Shown here piece by piece: positions 23,429 through 33,097 of a stretch of 64,000 bases of DNA. Source of the DNA: Gambelia wislizenii (lineage: Eukaryota; Chordata; Lepidosauria; Squamata; Crotaphytidae). The stretch covers positions 383,142,687 through 383,206,686 of the forward strand of contig JAUMIR010000001.1 of assembly GCA_030847615.1 (NCBI GenBank). Reading direction: 5' to 3'. A program made the translations under genes and the position numbers. Every line of letters begins with the position of its first letter. Position 1 is the first letter of the stretch. The notes below the pieces were generated by a model, which was given only the letters and a program-made list of their open reading frames with translations, did no database searches and had not been told where the DNA came from.

Positions 23429-24157
23429 ATGCATAAATATAGGATGGGAGAGACCTGGCTGAATGAGACTACGTGCGAAAGGGATCTAGGAGGCCTAGTA
23501 GACCACAAGTTGAACATGAGCCAACAGTGTGATGCGGCAGCTAAAAAGGCCAATGCGATTTTGGGCTGTATCAATAGAAGTATAGTGTCTAGATCAAGGG
23601 AAGTAATAGTACCACTCTATTCTGCCTTGGTCAGACCTCACTTAGAATACTGTGTCCAGTTCTGGGCACCACAATTCAGAAAGGATATTGACAAATTGGA
23701 GCGTGTCCAGAGAAGGGCAACTAAAATGGTGAAAGGTCTGGAAACAATGCCTTATGAGGAGAGACTTAGGGAGCTGGGTATGTTTAGCCTGGAAAAAAGA
23801 CGGTTAAGAGGCGATATGATAGCCCTGTTTAAGTATTTGAAGGGATGTCACGCTGAGGATGGAGCAAGCTTGTTTTCTGCTGCTCCAGAGACTGGAACAC
23901 GGAGCAATGGGTGCAAGCTCCAGGAACAGAGATTCCACCTCAACATGAGGAGGAACTTTTTGACAGTAAGAGCTGTGGTCGGCAGTGGAACACACTCCCT
24001 CGGAGCGTGGTGGGGTCTCCTTCCTTGGAGGTCTTTAAACAGAGGCTGGATGGCCATCTGTCGGCGATGCTTTGATCAAGATTTCCTGCGTAGCAGGGGG
24101 GTTGGACTTGATGGCCCTCGTGGTCTCTTCCAACTCTGCAATTCTATGATTCTATGA
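23429..24157 (+). pseudogene. CR1 ORF2 C-terminal region
   Basis: This continues the CR1 ORF2 downstream of the nested insertion. It starts at 'YRMGETWLNETTCERDLG' and passes through '[16 protein letters not shown]', '[16 protein letters not shown]' and '[14 protein letters not shown]'. These blocks are the conserved post-RT region of vertebrate CR1. The final 70 or so codons are probably in a shifted frame or in the 3' UTR, because other copies differ there. The 3' UTR ends in tandem attctatg units. Confidence 0.9.
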
Positions 24158-24386
24158 TTCTATGATTCTAAACAAAAGGTATTCTGACTGCATTGTGAAT
24201 TTTTTTGTCTTCTAAACAACCCTCAGGTTTACATAATAATTTATCAAGATCTATTTGTATGCACTGATCATTAACAGATGGATTAAAAATCAACACCCTG
24301 TTATACATTTTGAGTCATTCCTCAATGTCTTTTCCATGAATTGGTTTGCAAAAGATTATCATCCCTAGGAAGGTATGGGGAAATAG

Positions 24387-24502
24387 GCCTAAATCCAACT
24401 GCTAGTCCAGTTGGCTCAATGAACTTTACAGAAATGTTGACTTATCATTCAGAAGTGATTGACTAGGTCTAGTCCAATTGAGACTAGCAGTCAAATTTAG
24501 AG
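24387..24502. mobile_element. Small palindromic MITE
   Basis: The ends 'taaatccaactgctagtcc' and 'gactagcagtcaaattta' are inverted copies with a few mismatches, and the short centre is partly self-complementary. It is about 115 bp and non-coding. The rest of 24171-24640 shows nothing recognisable. Confidence 0.5.
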
Positions 24503-24739
24503 CAAGGGAAGAGGAATCTTAAGTCACACATCTTTTCATATATCTGGGGTCTTATGTGAAATGAGAACCCTTCAGGAGTAAAACTATGGTGGGGGGATGA
24601 GGTTACACCATCCGTAAGAATTTTGCCCTGCCCATGAAATTTTCATTCAGTCCTCAAATTTCTAGCATTTCAATAATAGTGTTTCACCATCTTCTGCATG
24701 CAGTGGCCCTACCACTTCCTTGTTCTTCCTTTTGCTATG

Positions 24740-26232
24740 GGCAACCAATAAAGCCAATTTTTATTGTTTTTAATCTCTCTAGAAAGCCTGAGCACTTTCT
24801 GTGTTTTAGCTTTTCTGACTTTCTCCCTACATAAGCTGGCTAGTTGCTTGAATTCATCTTTAGTGATCTCCCCCCTTTCCCATTTCTTTTACATGTCCCT
24901 TTTAAATCTTAGCTCATTGAAAAGTTGTTTAGACCTCATACTGATTTCTTTACTTACCCCATTTTTCCTTCTCATTTGAATTGTTTGAAATTGAGCCTTC
25001 AATATCTCACTTTTAAGAAAGTCCAATGCCTCATGAACTCCCTTCTCTTTTAATATTCCTAACCATGGGATCAAACCCAGTATTTTCCTAAGTTTACTTA
25101 AATCAGCTTTCTTAAAGTCTTGAATGTGTGTCTGACTTTGCTTAGCTTCCCCTTTCCTCTGTATAACAAACACCAGGAGAACAGGATCACTCTTACCTAA
25201 GGATCCTGCCACTTCCACCCCATTAACTAGAATCATAGAATCATAAATTCATCAAGTTGGAAAAGCCCACAAGGGCCATCTATTCCAACCAACTGCCATC
25301 CATAAATACCCAATCAAAGCACTCCCAACAGATGGCCATCCAGCCTCCATTTAAAAACCTCTAAAGAAAGAGACCCCACCACATTACAAGGCAGTGTATT
25401 ACACTTCCGAACAGCTCTTACTGTCAGGAAGTTCTTCCAAATGTTTAGATGGAATCATTTTTCCTGTAGCTTGAGTCCATTGCTTCATGTTCTAGCCTTT
25501 GGAGCAGCAGAAAACAAGCTTGCTCCATCCTCAGTATGACAAAATCCTTCAAATATTTCAAGATGGCTATCATGTCACCTCTCAACCTTCTCTTCTCTAG
25601 GCTAAACATACCCAGGTCCCTAAGCCACTTCTCAAAGGACATGGCTTCCAGATCTCCCACAATTTTGACCACCCTGTTCTGGATACATTCCAGCTTGTCA
25701 ATATCCTTCTGGAATTGTGGTGCCCAGAACTGGACACAGTATTCCAGGTGAGGTCTGTCCAAAACAGAATAGAGTGGCACTATTACTTCGCTTCATCTAG
25801 ACACTATACTCCTATTGATGCAGCCTAGATCATCACTGTTGGTTAGGATCAGATCTAAAATAGCAGATCTCCTAGTTGCCTCTTTACCTTCTGGACAAAG
25901 AAAATGTCTGCAAGGTAAGTGAGGAATTTTTTGGACCTTAAATTTTTGGCAGAGTTGGGCTTTCAACAAATATCAGCATAGTCAAAATCCCCCATCACTA
26001 GTACATCTCTCCTTTCTGAATGTGTGGTTATCTGTTCCAAAAAAGCATCACCTAAATCCTCAGTTTGGCTTGGATTTTTGTAGTAGACTCCCACAAAGAT
26101 ATCCCTGTCATTTCTCTCCCACTTAATTTTTACCCAGATGCTTTCAACATGGCTTCCATGATTTGTCACGGATCTGTTCATTGGTGTACACATCTTTAAT
26201 GTATAATCTACTCTACCACCCTTCCTGTTCAT
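24740..26232 (-). pseudogene. CR1 ORF2 endonuclease, split
   Basis: The N-terminal half (26232-25829) contains 'GSHVESIWVKIKW', 'VGVYYKNPSQTEDLGDAFLEQ' in part, and 'LVMGDFDYADIC', equivalent to the GDFNYPDIC block of the sense copy. The C-terminal half (25236-24889) contains 'GSLGKSDPVLL', 'KADLSKLRKILGLIPW' and 'NELRFKRDM'. The SDH dyad is changed to SDP, so even the catalytic His is lost. The two halves are separated by a nested CR1 3' fragment. Confidence 0.85.
25229..25828 (-). mobile_element. CR1 LINE 3' end nested inside an older CR1
   Basis: This 600-bp antisense piece runs from the tail 'agaatcatagaatcataaattc' to 'cactatactcctattgatg'. It encodes the C-terminal block '[21 protein letters not shown]' and '[16 protein letters not shown]' (25780-25445). 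It interrupts the endonuclease reading of the surrounding CR1 at the position corresponding to 'DDLVNG'. A short ctaga match at both borders may be a target duplication. Confidence 0.88.
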
Positions 26233-26452
26233 CTATTTCTCTGAAATTTGTTATAACCCTCCAATCATGTGTCACCTCACCAGCTTTCAGTGATGCCTGT
26301 TATATCATATTTGTTTTGCTGTGCTGAGAGTTCAAGTTCATCCTGTTTCTTTCCCATGATCTGTACATTAGTATAGAGATATCTAAGGCCATGGGACGTC
26401 CCCCATATGTCTTTTTAAGTTTTTTTTCTCCTCCCATAGTTGGGTTCTTGTA

Positions 26453-26984
26453 CTATTTGCCTTGTTCTCTGTATAACATTTGGGCTATTATCTCTAGCAC
26501 TTGATGAACTCCTGCCCTCAAGTATACTGTCTCCTCACCCGTCATCACTCCGTTTAAAGCCCTCCTGATCAGATCTTTCAGACTCTTAGCAAAAATGTTT
26601 CTGCCAACTGCTGTGAGGTGAAACCCATCCCTTGCCAGAAGTCCACCTTCTTGAAACTGCACACATGGTCCAGTAGCCAAATTGATCCTAGCAGCACCAT
26701 CTGCAGAACCAGTTGTTCACCTCCATGATTATTCTCTCCCTTTCTTGGCCTTGCCCTTCCACTGGAAGGACAGTCAAAATGACCACCTGTGCATCCAGGT
26801 TCAGCTTCCTACCCAAAGCCTCATAATCCTTTTTGATATTCTGAAGGCTATGTCTTACAGTATCATTGGTTCCCATGTGAACCAAAAGGAATGGATAATG
26901 GTCAAAGGGCTTGACAAGTCTTTTCAGCCTCTCTGTTACATAATGTATTTTTGTCCTAGGGAGACAGCATACCTCCCGAGACAC
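26453..26984 (-). pseudogene. CR1 ORF1 esterase (SGNH hydrolase) domain
   Basis: CR1-type ORF1 proteins can carry a C-terminal esterase domain; its role in the element is not settled. On the minus strand the frame ending upstream at 26984 has 'LLVHMGTNDTVRHS', where GTND is the Asn-containing SGNH block III. It continues with 'VVILTVLPVEGQGQ'. The next frame (26680-26453) has 'RDGFHLTAVGRNIFA', where DGFH provides the Asp-His pair. The two lie in different frames, so a frameshift near 26685 breaks the domain. The nucleophile Ser block is expected just upstream (to about 27080) but is not clear by eye. Confidence 0.8.
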
Positions 26985-27359
26985 TTTGTCAGGCCTTCAA
27001 ACTATTGCTTCTGTTCCCCTCAGCAGGGAGTCCCCTACCACCACTGCCCGCCTCCTCCATGTCTTGGCAGAGGACATTCCATGTGCTGAATCTACCAAGG
27101 AATCCTGCATGTTCCCTGAGGCCTAGCACTGCTGCTCTTCATCATCTCTGATGAGGGAGAGAGCTTCAAATCAATCTCGTAGCTTCAAGCTCACAGAAAG
27201 AGTCCTGGACCTTCTACTGCTATGTGTCACATTCTTCTAAATGTCTATTTCCTGTGCATAGGAAATGACCTTCTCCACAGAAACCTCCCCAATATGTTTC
27301 CCATCCATGATAGTTTCCTCTGCTCTGTTGAGGAAAACCTCTTTTTCCTTAACATGCAG

Positions 27360-27490
27360 TAGATAACCTGTCCTCAAGCAGATGGACCTTCTCTTCCATC
27401 GGGGCCACCAACTTGCACTTGCTGCAGGTATAGCTACCCACAGTCTCCAGCAAGAAGACAAACCTACCACAGCTGTTGCAGGTGACTCCA
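27360..27490 (-). pseudogene. CR1 ORF1 N-terminal zinc finger
   Basis: In the appropriate minus-strand frame the sequence encodes CNSCG, then about 14 residues, then CSKC and a charged helix 'LVAPMEEKVHLLEDRL'. A CxxC...CxxC finger followed by a possible coiled coil at the start of ORF1 fits known CR1 ORF1 proteins. The open frame that overlaps it (27503-27237) is mostly in a different phase. The link to the esterase block downstream contains stops. Confidence 0.65.
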
Positions 27491-27645
27491 GCAGCTCCCT
27501 CACTACCCATGTTCAGTAGTCTTAAGTAGTCACTGAAACAGAACTTTGGGCTTCCCCCACCAAACTCCTCTGCTAACTGCTTTCTTAGAAAATACCTGTT
27601 GGCCTTGTTTGTTGGCCAAGCTCCTATTCCACTGTTAGGTTATGA

Positions 27646-28070
27646 CTGTGAGTGCTGTAAGTCAAGTGCAGCTGTCTCTCTGAGACTAAGCTCGAAAGAC
27701 TGCAGCAGCAGTTATATAGATCCAGTGGCTGCTAGCTCCTCCCCCAAGCAAGTCAGTGACTCAGCAGAAGCCCCTCCCCCTTAGACCATGTTCACAGGGA
27801 GAGCACATAGCCACAAAAAAGCAAAAGCCCTCCAACAAGCCTTAAAAATACATTGAAAAAGTAAAGGATTACCCCTCTCATTCAGCTCACCTTCTGCTCT
27901 CTTCCCTGAGACTAAGCTCAAAAGTCATATAGAGCTAGTGGCTGCTAGCTCATCTCCCAAGCAGGTCTGTGACTCAGCAGAAGCCCCGCCCCATCAGACC
28001 ATGTGCTCAGGGAAAGCATATGGCCAAAACCAAACAAAAGCCCCCCAACAAGCCATTAAAAAAACAGTTT
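27646..28070 (-). repeat. Duplicated unit in the CR1 5' leader
   Basis: Two direct copies, about 27681-27851 and 27907-28064, share 'gagactaagctc', 'gtggctgctagctc', 'gtgactcagcagaagcccc', 'agaccatgt' and 'ccaacaagcc', with a period of about 226 bases. They lie on the 5' side of the antisense CR1 ORF1. The units may be promoter or leader monomers, as seen in other LINEs; that function is inference. Confidence 0.75.
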
Positions 28071-28074
28071 TGGT

Positions 28075-30330
28075 CTTCTAAATGTTCATGATAATTTAAA
28101 AAATAGTGGTATAGGAAGGGCTGTCATTTGGATGGAACTGAATAATCATGAAGTGCATTTTCTTGGGATGTAGAGGTACAGACTATGTATAGATACAGAC
28201 TGTGTATAGGTACAAACACAAATCATGCAGGATTAGAGGCTTTGCTACCTTTTCTGAAGTGGGGTGTTCACTTCCAAAATGTTATGTTTTCTATTACAAA
28301 GAAAGACACCGAAAGCTCCAGAGCATTCTCTTCCTCTTTCCCAGGCTCTCCTGTTTCTCCTAAGGAAATCCAGTTCTGTTTCTTGTCTTCTTTGTCATGG
28401 AATTAGGAAATGTTTTCACTATATGCAGTGGTTCTATATTGTAACCCTGTGTGTAGTACCTTATCTTATCATCATACAGCAACTCAAGCTATCAAAGCTC
28501 AAAAAATAATGACTAACAGTAAGACCAATGTAGTCAGATATTAAGTGTTTATCATGACACAGAAAATCCTGGTTGCAAACCAGTGGAGATTTCAGCACAC
28601 TTAATTCCAGTTATTTGAATGGCATTAAGCCTGTAGAACTCTCTGTTGGATTAGGACCATGAGTTTGCATGACTGAGAAGTATTCTAACTGAACTGTTAT
28701 GACTTCAGATGCTTGGAATTTAACTGGGTCTGGCAATATGACTCAGAGTTAATGCCTAAGCTTCATTCTTGACTTTGAAATTTTCTCCCTCTGGTGCACA
28801 TAAACAGCTTCTTTATGGGTTTTTCTTCTATTTCCTTTATTTTTCTTTCTTAGTTTTTCTCTAATCTTAACTCAGTTTGGAGGGAGTCAAAGATTTTTAG
28901 CACTTGGTTTAATCAATACTTCTGAGTGCTGAAACAAATATATATATATCCTTTTTTATTAAGCATAAAGCATTTTAAAAGGAGTCATTTATTCATCTCT
29001 CCCACTGCCTAAAATTAGCAACTAAATATAATATTTTAGAAGATGCAATTACACCTTTGGTGGATGCACACAGAGGTAACAGGGAGTAGCACAGTTGCCA
29101 AATTAGTGGGTATTTACCTCCAGTGAAACCTTTTTGGCCTTATACTGGCTATGTATAGGTACAGACACAAATATATAGATATGATGTGTTTTTCAGAAAA
29201 CAGTACAATGATGAAAGCCTTGACAGATGAAAATATGGATAGGGATATTAATGATCATGTGCTCTAAGAGCTGTTGCATGGAGAGCGGCTTAACATACAA
29301 ATGCAAATTGAAGGAGCCCTGTGGGTTTTCTAAAAAGCAGCCGACCATTTCTACTTTGTCTAAACTCATGATCCAGCTTTTATTGCATGTGATATGCTAA
29401 CAGGACTCCTGAGTGCTAACAGGAAATTAAAATTAAAGGCTGACACAGATTTGGCCAAACAATCTAGAAATAACATCCATAATAAAGGCAAAGAGGCAGA
29501 AAACCTTGCAGTGTAATTTGCGTGTCAAATAAATTTTCTTACTTATATCATAATTCAATTTCATTTTCTTTCATAGGGGGCATCTTTGCACAATAAAGGG
29601 TCAAAGCACCATTTCCAAAAAGAGATGAATGGAGTGACAAAGTGTCAGCATTTGCAGCCCATAGTCACTGAAACATTTTCAAAAATTAACTCTCCCATGT
29701 TCTACAGTGTGGAGGAGAACACTACAGTGTTTTAGCCTAATTGAGTGAGTCAAGCAGGAAATTCAGTAAGATTGCATATGCTTACAGTGTGTAGACTATG
29801 GTTGGGTGAGATTTTCATTTCAGCTCATTTATCATAATATTCACACTTTTCTTCATATTCAGCACAGAAAGAACTTGATTTTTTTTAAAAAAAAATAAAG
29901 AATATGAAACACCTAAAACTGATAAGAGTTATGCATCCAGCTACAGAACTTAGAATGCTTTATTTTGAATTTGGCATATTCAACCTTGTATGTATTCAAC
30001 CATGACAATGCTAAATTATGTTGCCACCTTTTTTTCTCGGGGCTTCCCATCTTTAACACCTATCTGGAGTTGGGGGAGTACAAATGGGGAAACTTTGCTT
30101 CTATTCATTTTTGCAGAATTTACCAAAATCCACAAACTTTCTATTTAAGACAGGAAGAATTTGAGCTTTTAAAAAATTCAAAAGCAAGAGATAAAGAAAC
30201 CCACAGTTTTTCATCTATCAAGACCAGTTTAGACAGAATATAACTGTGTAGATGGATCTATCCTACTTCTATCCTACTTGTTCTGCATTTGTTTGCTTTT
30301 TCTGTGAAAAAGCCCCCAAAAATGGAATCA
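28075..30330. other. Unannotated DNA
   Basis: No gene or well-known repeat is recognised. A short phrase, 'tgtataggtacaaacacaaat' at about 28203, recurs with one change at about 29153. A long T then A run lies at 29879-29897. Confidence 0.5.
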
Positions 30331-30334
30331 ATGT

Positions 30335-30575
30335 GTATGGTCTTGTAGTGTTGGAATAGGACTTGGGAGGACTAAGTATAAGACACAGTCAGCCATGAAT
30401 CTCATCAGATGACTTTGGGCCAGTCTCTCTCTCTCTCTCTGGCTGACCTAACGCTGTTGGGTTGTTGGGTGTCACCTTGAGCTAATTGGAGGAGTTCAAA
30501 GATGTATGTCATCATGGGTTCCTTGCAGGAAAGCAGGACTACAAATGCAAATAATCATTAATAAATAAAAATATG
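30335..30575 (+). mobile_element. tRNA-headed SINE with L2-like tail
   Basis: 'cttgtagtgttggaataggac' is the decayed tRNA-related head, followed by 'gactttgggccagtctctctc', 'ggctgacctaacgctgttggg' and 'caccttgagctaattgg'. The end 'gactacaaatgcaaataatcattaataaataaa' is an L2-type A/T-rich tail. This differs from the BovB-tailed SINEs elsewhere in the window. Confidence 0.65.
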
Positions 30576-30679
30576 TGCATATTCAGCCATTCAGACTATT
30601 CACACAATGAAACAACCCTGCTATGTTGTTTACTGCTTTTATCCTCACTTTGTAAGTGGAACTGGGAAAGGTTGAACCA

Positions 30680-31380
30680 CAGCTGCCCCTCCACATTCAC
30701 GACTTTCACATTTGCGGTTTCGATTATTCGCAGAAAGCCGCCTTCCCCCCCTCTACCCCAGTCTCTTCTCAAGGCAGCAAGGGGCTTCTCATGAAGCCCG
30801 TCGCTGCCTTGGGAAGGGGTGTGAAAAGCCGCTGGCATGCCCACTCTCCACCCCACTTCCTTCTCAAGGCAGTGAGGGGCTTCTCACGAAGCTCATCACT
30901 GCCTTGGGAAGGCCTGCTCTCCACCTCACTCCCTTCTCATGGCAGTGAGGAGCTTCTCACGAAGCTCATCACTGCCTTGGGAAGGCAGGGTGGAAAGGCT
31001 CCCTCGTGCCTGCTCTCCACCATACTCCCTTCTCAAGGCAGCGAGGGGCTTCTCACAAAGCCCATTGCTACCTTAGGCAGGGGGGTGGAAAGGCTCCCTC
31101 ACACCCGCTCTCCACCCCAGTCCCTTCTCAAGGCAGTGAGGACTTCTCACGAAGCTCGTCGCTGCCTTGGAAAGGGGGGGGTGGAAGGCCTCCCGCCCAC
31201 CCGCTTTCTACCCTACTCCCTTCTCAAGACAGCAATGTGCTTCTCACAAAGCCTGTCGCTGCCTTGGGAAGGGACTGGGATGGAAAGCCGCTCGCCCGCA
31301 GGCTCATTTCTTATTTGCGTTTTTTTCACATTAGTGGGGGTTGTTTTCCCCTAACCCCCATGAATGTGAAGGGATGACTG
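30680..31380. mobile_element. Tc1/mariner (pogo)-like element carrying a minisatellite
   Basis: The left end cagctgcccctccacattc and the right end, on the other strand, cagtcatcccttcacattc are inverted repeats. The right end is flanked by TA, the left by CA, which fits an originally TA-flanked Tc1/mariner-type insertion. 'ttcgattattcgc' on the left is typical of pogo/Tigger-like ends. The interior is filled by a tandem array rather than a transposase. The 232-codon open frame across the array is repeat-driven and not a gene. Confidence 0.6.
30765..31280. repeat. Minisatellite of about six hairpin-forming units
   Basis: Units of about 95 bp (one about 75 bp) repeat six times, with 'ggcttctcacgaagc'-type cores near 30785, 30877, 30952, 31049, 31144 and 31241. 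Each unit has 'caaggcagcgag' before the core and 'ctcgtcgctgccttgg' after it, so each can fold into its own stem-loop. Spacers such as 'gctctccacccc' separate the stems. Confidence 0.85.
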
Positions 31381-31499
31381 TATGTATACAACACCTCTGC
31401 AATGTAATTTGCAGTTTTATCCCTATTGAAGGTTGCAGCTGTGCTGAGAAGGAAAAGGTTCTGATAAGGAATAGATTCATTACTGTAAAGCAGTCTACT

Positions 31500-31962
31500 C
31501 ATTTCAGGCCAATGCTGAAGCTACTTAAGTTCCTTCAATATAATCCTCCCCATGCGCTCAGGTGCTCTGGGAGGAATCTGCTGCAACCTTTAAAAACTAG
31601 GCTCTCGTCGACTTCCCAGAGGACCTTTTTGGCTATTGCTCCCAGATTATGGAACGGCCTGTCAGATGAGATCTGTCACATTACCACCTTAAATGCCTTT
31701 TAAAAAGCTCTTAAGACGAATCTCTTCCGGCAGGCCTTTCCTGAATAGATACCCGGCCATCAGAGAGAGAAAAATCTTATTAGACTGATCCCATCCATTT
31801 TTATTGTGTTGTTTTTAGTATTTTTAGTATTTATTAAGTATGTTTTAAATGTTTGATTATTTAATTGTATTTTAAGGGGTGGGTAGGATGGAGGGGTTTG
31901 TGTGTAGATTTGAATGTTGCAAGCTGCCTCAGTTGCATTTGTACAGGAGCAGGATACAAATA

Positions 31963-31995
<33 letters not shown>
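31500..31995 (+). mobile_element. L2 LINE 3' end
   Basis: A frame at 31341-31703 includes the L2 C-terminal block with 'LKFLQYNPPHALRCSGRNLL', 'RLSSTSQRTFLAIAPRLWN' and 'GLSDEI'. It is followed by a short 3' UTR ending 'gcaggatacaaatatatta' and a (TTA)n run at 31966-31994. It is homologous to the antisense copy at 62639-63210. The copy is 5'-truncated, and the frame ends just before the expected 'LKTDLFRQAF' block, which appears after a stop. Confidence 0.88.
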
Positions 31996-32574
31996 GTTGT
32001 CCTCTTGGGTCACCTCACACAAAAAAAACCAAGCACTTAATTGCATCGCAAATACTCATTCACCATCAAAATAAATGCAGATAGGTATGCACTTATAAAA
32101 TCTCCTTTAAAAGATTTAAAATGTACATGAAGGAACTCCTGGCTAAAAAAATTAATGGTTTCCCCCCTTGTTTTTCCAACCCTTTCAACCATCTGTTCAT
32201 CTATCACACACAAAACAGGGATATGCTGCCAAAAAAAATTGCTTTGAAAGTCATATTATTTTTTTCTAATATCACATGTAATTGTTCATTTAAAAGTTCA
32301 TTAAGTCTGTGCTTTCTATTGGATGCCTCCCCCATGCTACATCAATCAAGTGAGGAAGACGTGTTTTTCATATGCAATCCAACTCATGTGATTCTCTAAC
32401 CTCTGGCACATTTTCAGTATATATCTTTTCGGGATGGTGGTGTGTTTTAGAGGTGTGTTTCTTTCAGAGAAAGGATAAAAGCTTGAGAGATGTGAGGTCA
32501 TGGGGCAAACTCCTCTCCTTTCAAATAAAGTGGGGCTTACCTCAAAATTTGTAACCATAAACTGTGAGAATAAT
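31996..32574. other. Unannotated DNA
   Basis: No gene is recognised. Small open frames here lack motifs and overlap each other on both strands. Confidence 0.5.
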
Positions 32575-32686
32575 GTGAAGATTGTGGGACTAATAGCAAC
32601 ACATTTTTCCTCTTTCAACAAACCTTACCTCAAATACCATGCCCAGTTCTGGGCATCACAGTTCAAGAATGAAGCTGACAAGCTAG
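32575..32686 (+). mobile_element. CR1 LINE fragment (post-RT)
   Basis: The translation '[23 protein letters not shown]' matches the CR1 post-RT block [25 protein letters not shown]. It is only about 110 bases long and runs directly into a second CR1 copy that restarts further upstream in the element. Confidence 0.75.
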
Positions 32687-33097
32687 TCAACAGTGTGATG
32701 CAGCAGCTAAAAAGGCCAATGCAATTTTGGGCTGCATCAATAGAAATATAGTGTCTAGATCAAGGGAAGTAATTGTGCCGCTCTATTCTGCCTTGGTCAG
32801 ACCTCACCTAGAATACTGTGTCCAGTTCTGGGCACCACAATCCAAAAAGGATATTGACAAATTGGAGCGTCTCCAGAGGAGGGTGACTAAAATGGTGAAA
32901 GGCCTGGAAACCATGCCTTATGAGGAGAGACTTGGGGAGCTGGGTATGTTTAGCCTGGAAAAAAGATGGTTAAGAGGTGATATGATAGCCCTGTTTAAGT
33001 ATTTGAAGGGGTGTCACGATGAAGATGGAGCAGGCTTGTTTTCTGCTGCTCCAGAGACTGGAACACGGAGCAATGGATGCAAGCTCCAGGAACAGAG
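32687..33097 (+). mobile_element. CR1 LINE, sense C-terminal fragment
   Basis: A frame at 32727-33167 encodes '[20 protein letters not shown]', '[20 protein letters not shown]' in part, and '[19 protein letters not shown]'. The nucleotide sequence is nearly the same as in the long sense copy at 23.5-23.9 kb. It ends abruptly at 'caggaacagagattc', where an antisense CR1 3' end begins. Confidence 0.9.

Larger units (their letters stand above)
20437..24170 (+). mobile_element. CR1 LINE, long sense copy with 3' tail
   Basis: The order endonuclease, reverse transcriptase, C-terminal domain and (ATTCTATG)n tail (24143-24170) identifies a CR1 element missing ORF1. The 5' boundary is uncertain: CR1-like coding is clear from about 20660. 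Two frameshifts around 21725 and 21780 and an antisense LINE insertion at 22756-23391 inactivate it. It is the best preserved element in the window, and its body matches the other CR1 fragments closely. Confidence 0.95.
24640..28070 (-). mobile_element. CR1 LINE, antisense, with 5' leader, ORF1 and partial ORF2
   Basis: On the minus strand the order is: duplicated 5' leader (28070-27650), zinc finger (about 27490-27360), esterase domain (26984-26453), endonuclease (26232-25829 and 25228-24740), then the start of the inter-domain linker (to about 24640). RT and the 3' end are missing, so it was 3'-truncated by deletion or lies beside a rearrangement. It contains a second, younger CR1 3' end at 25229-25828. 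Many stops and frameshifts show that it is old. Confidence 0.85.

Noticed and set aside
20437..24157. Functional autonomous CR1
   Set aside because: Although the catalytic motifs look intact, ORF1 is missing, stop codons and frameshifts occur near 21.7-21.8 kb, and a 636-bp insertion splits ORF2.
30765..31280. CRISPR-like array
   Set aside because: Units are about 95 bp with similar, not unique, spacers, in a vertebrate transposon. There are no cas genes.
30656..31354. A 232-codon open frame that might be a gene
   Set aside because: It lies across the hairpin minisatellite. The peptide is a repeat of the unit, in more than one frame, with no domain and no splice or start context.
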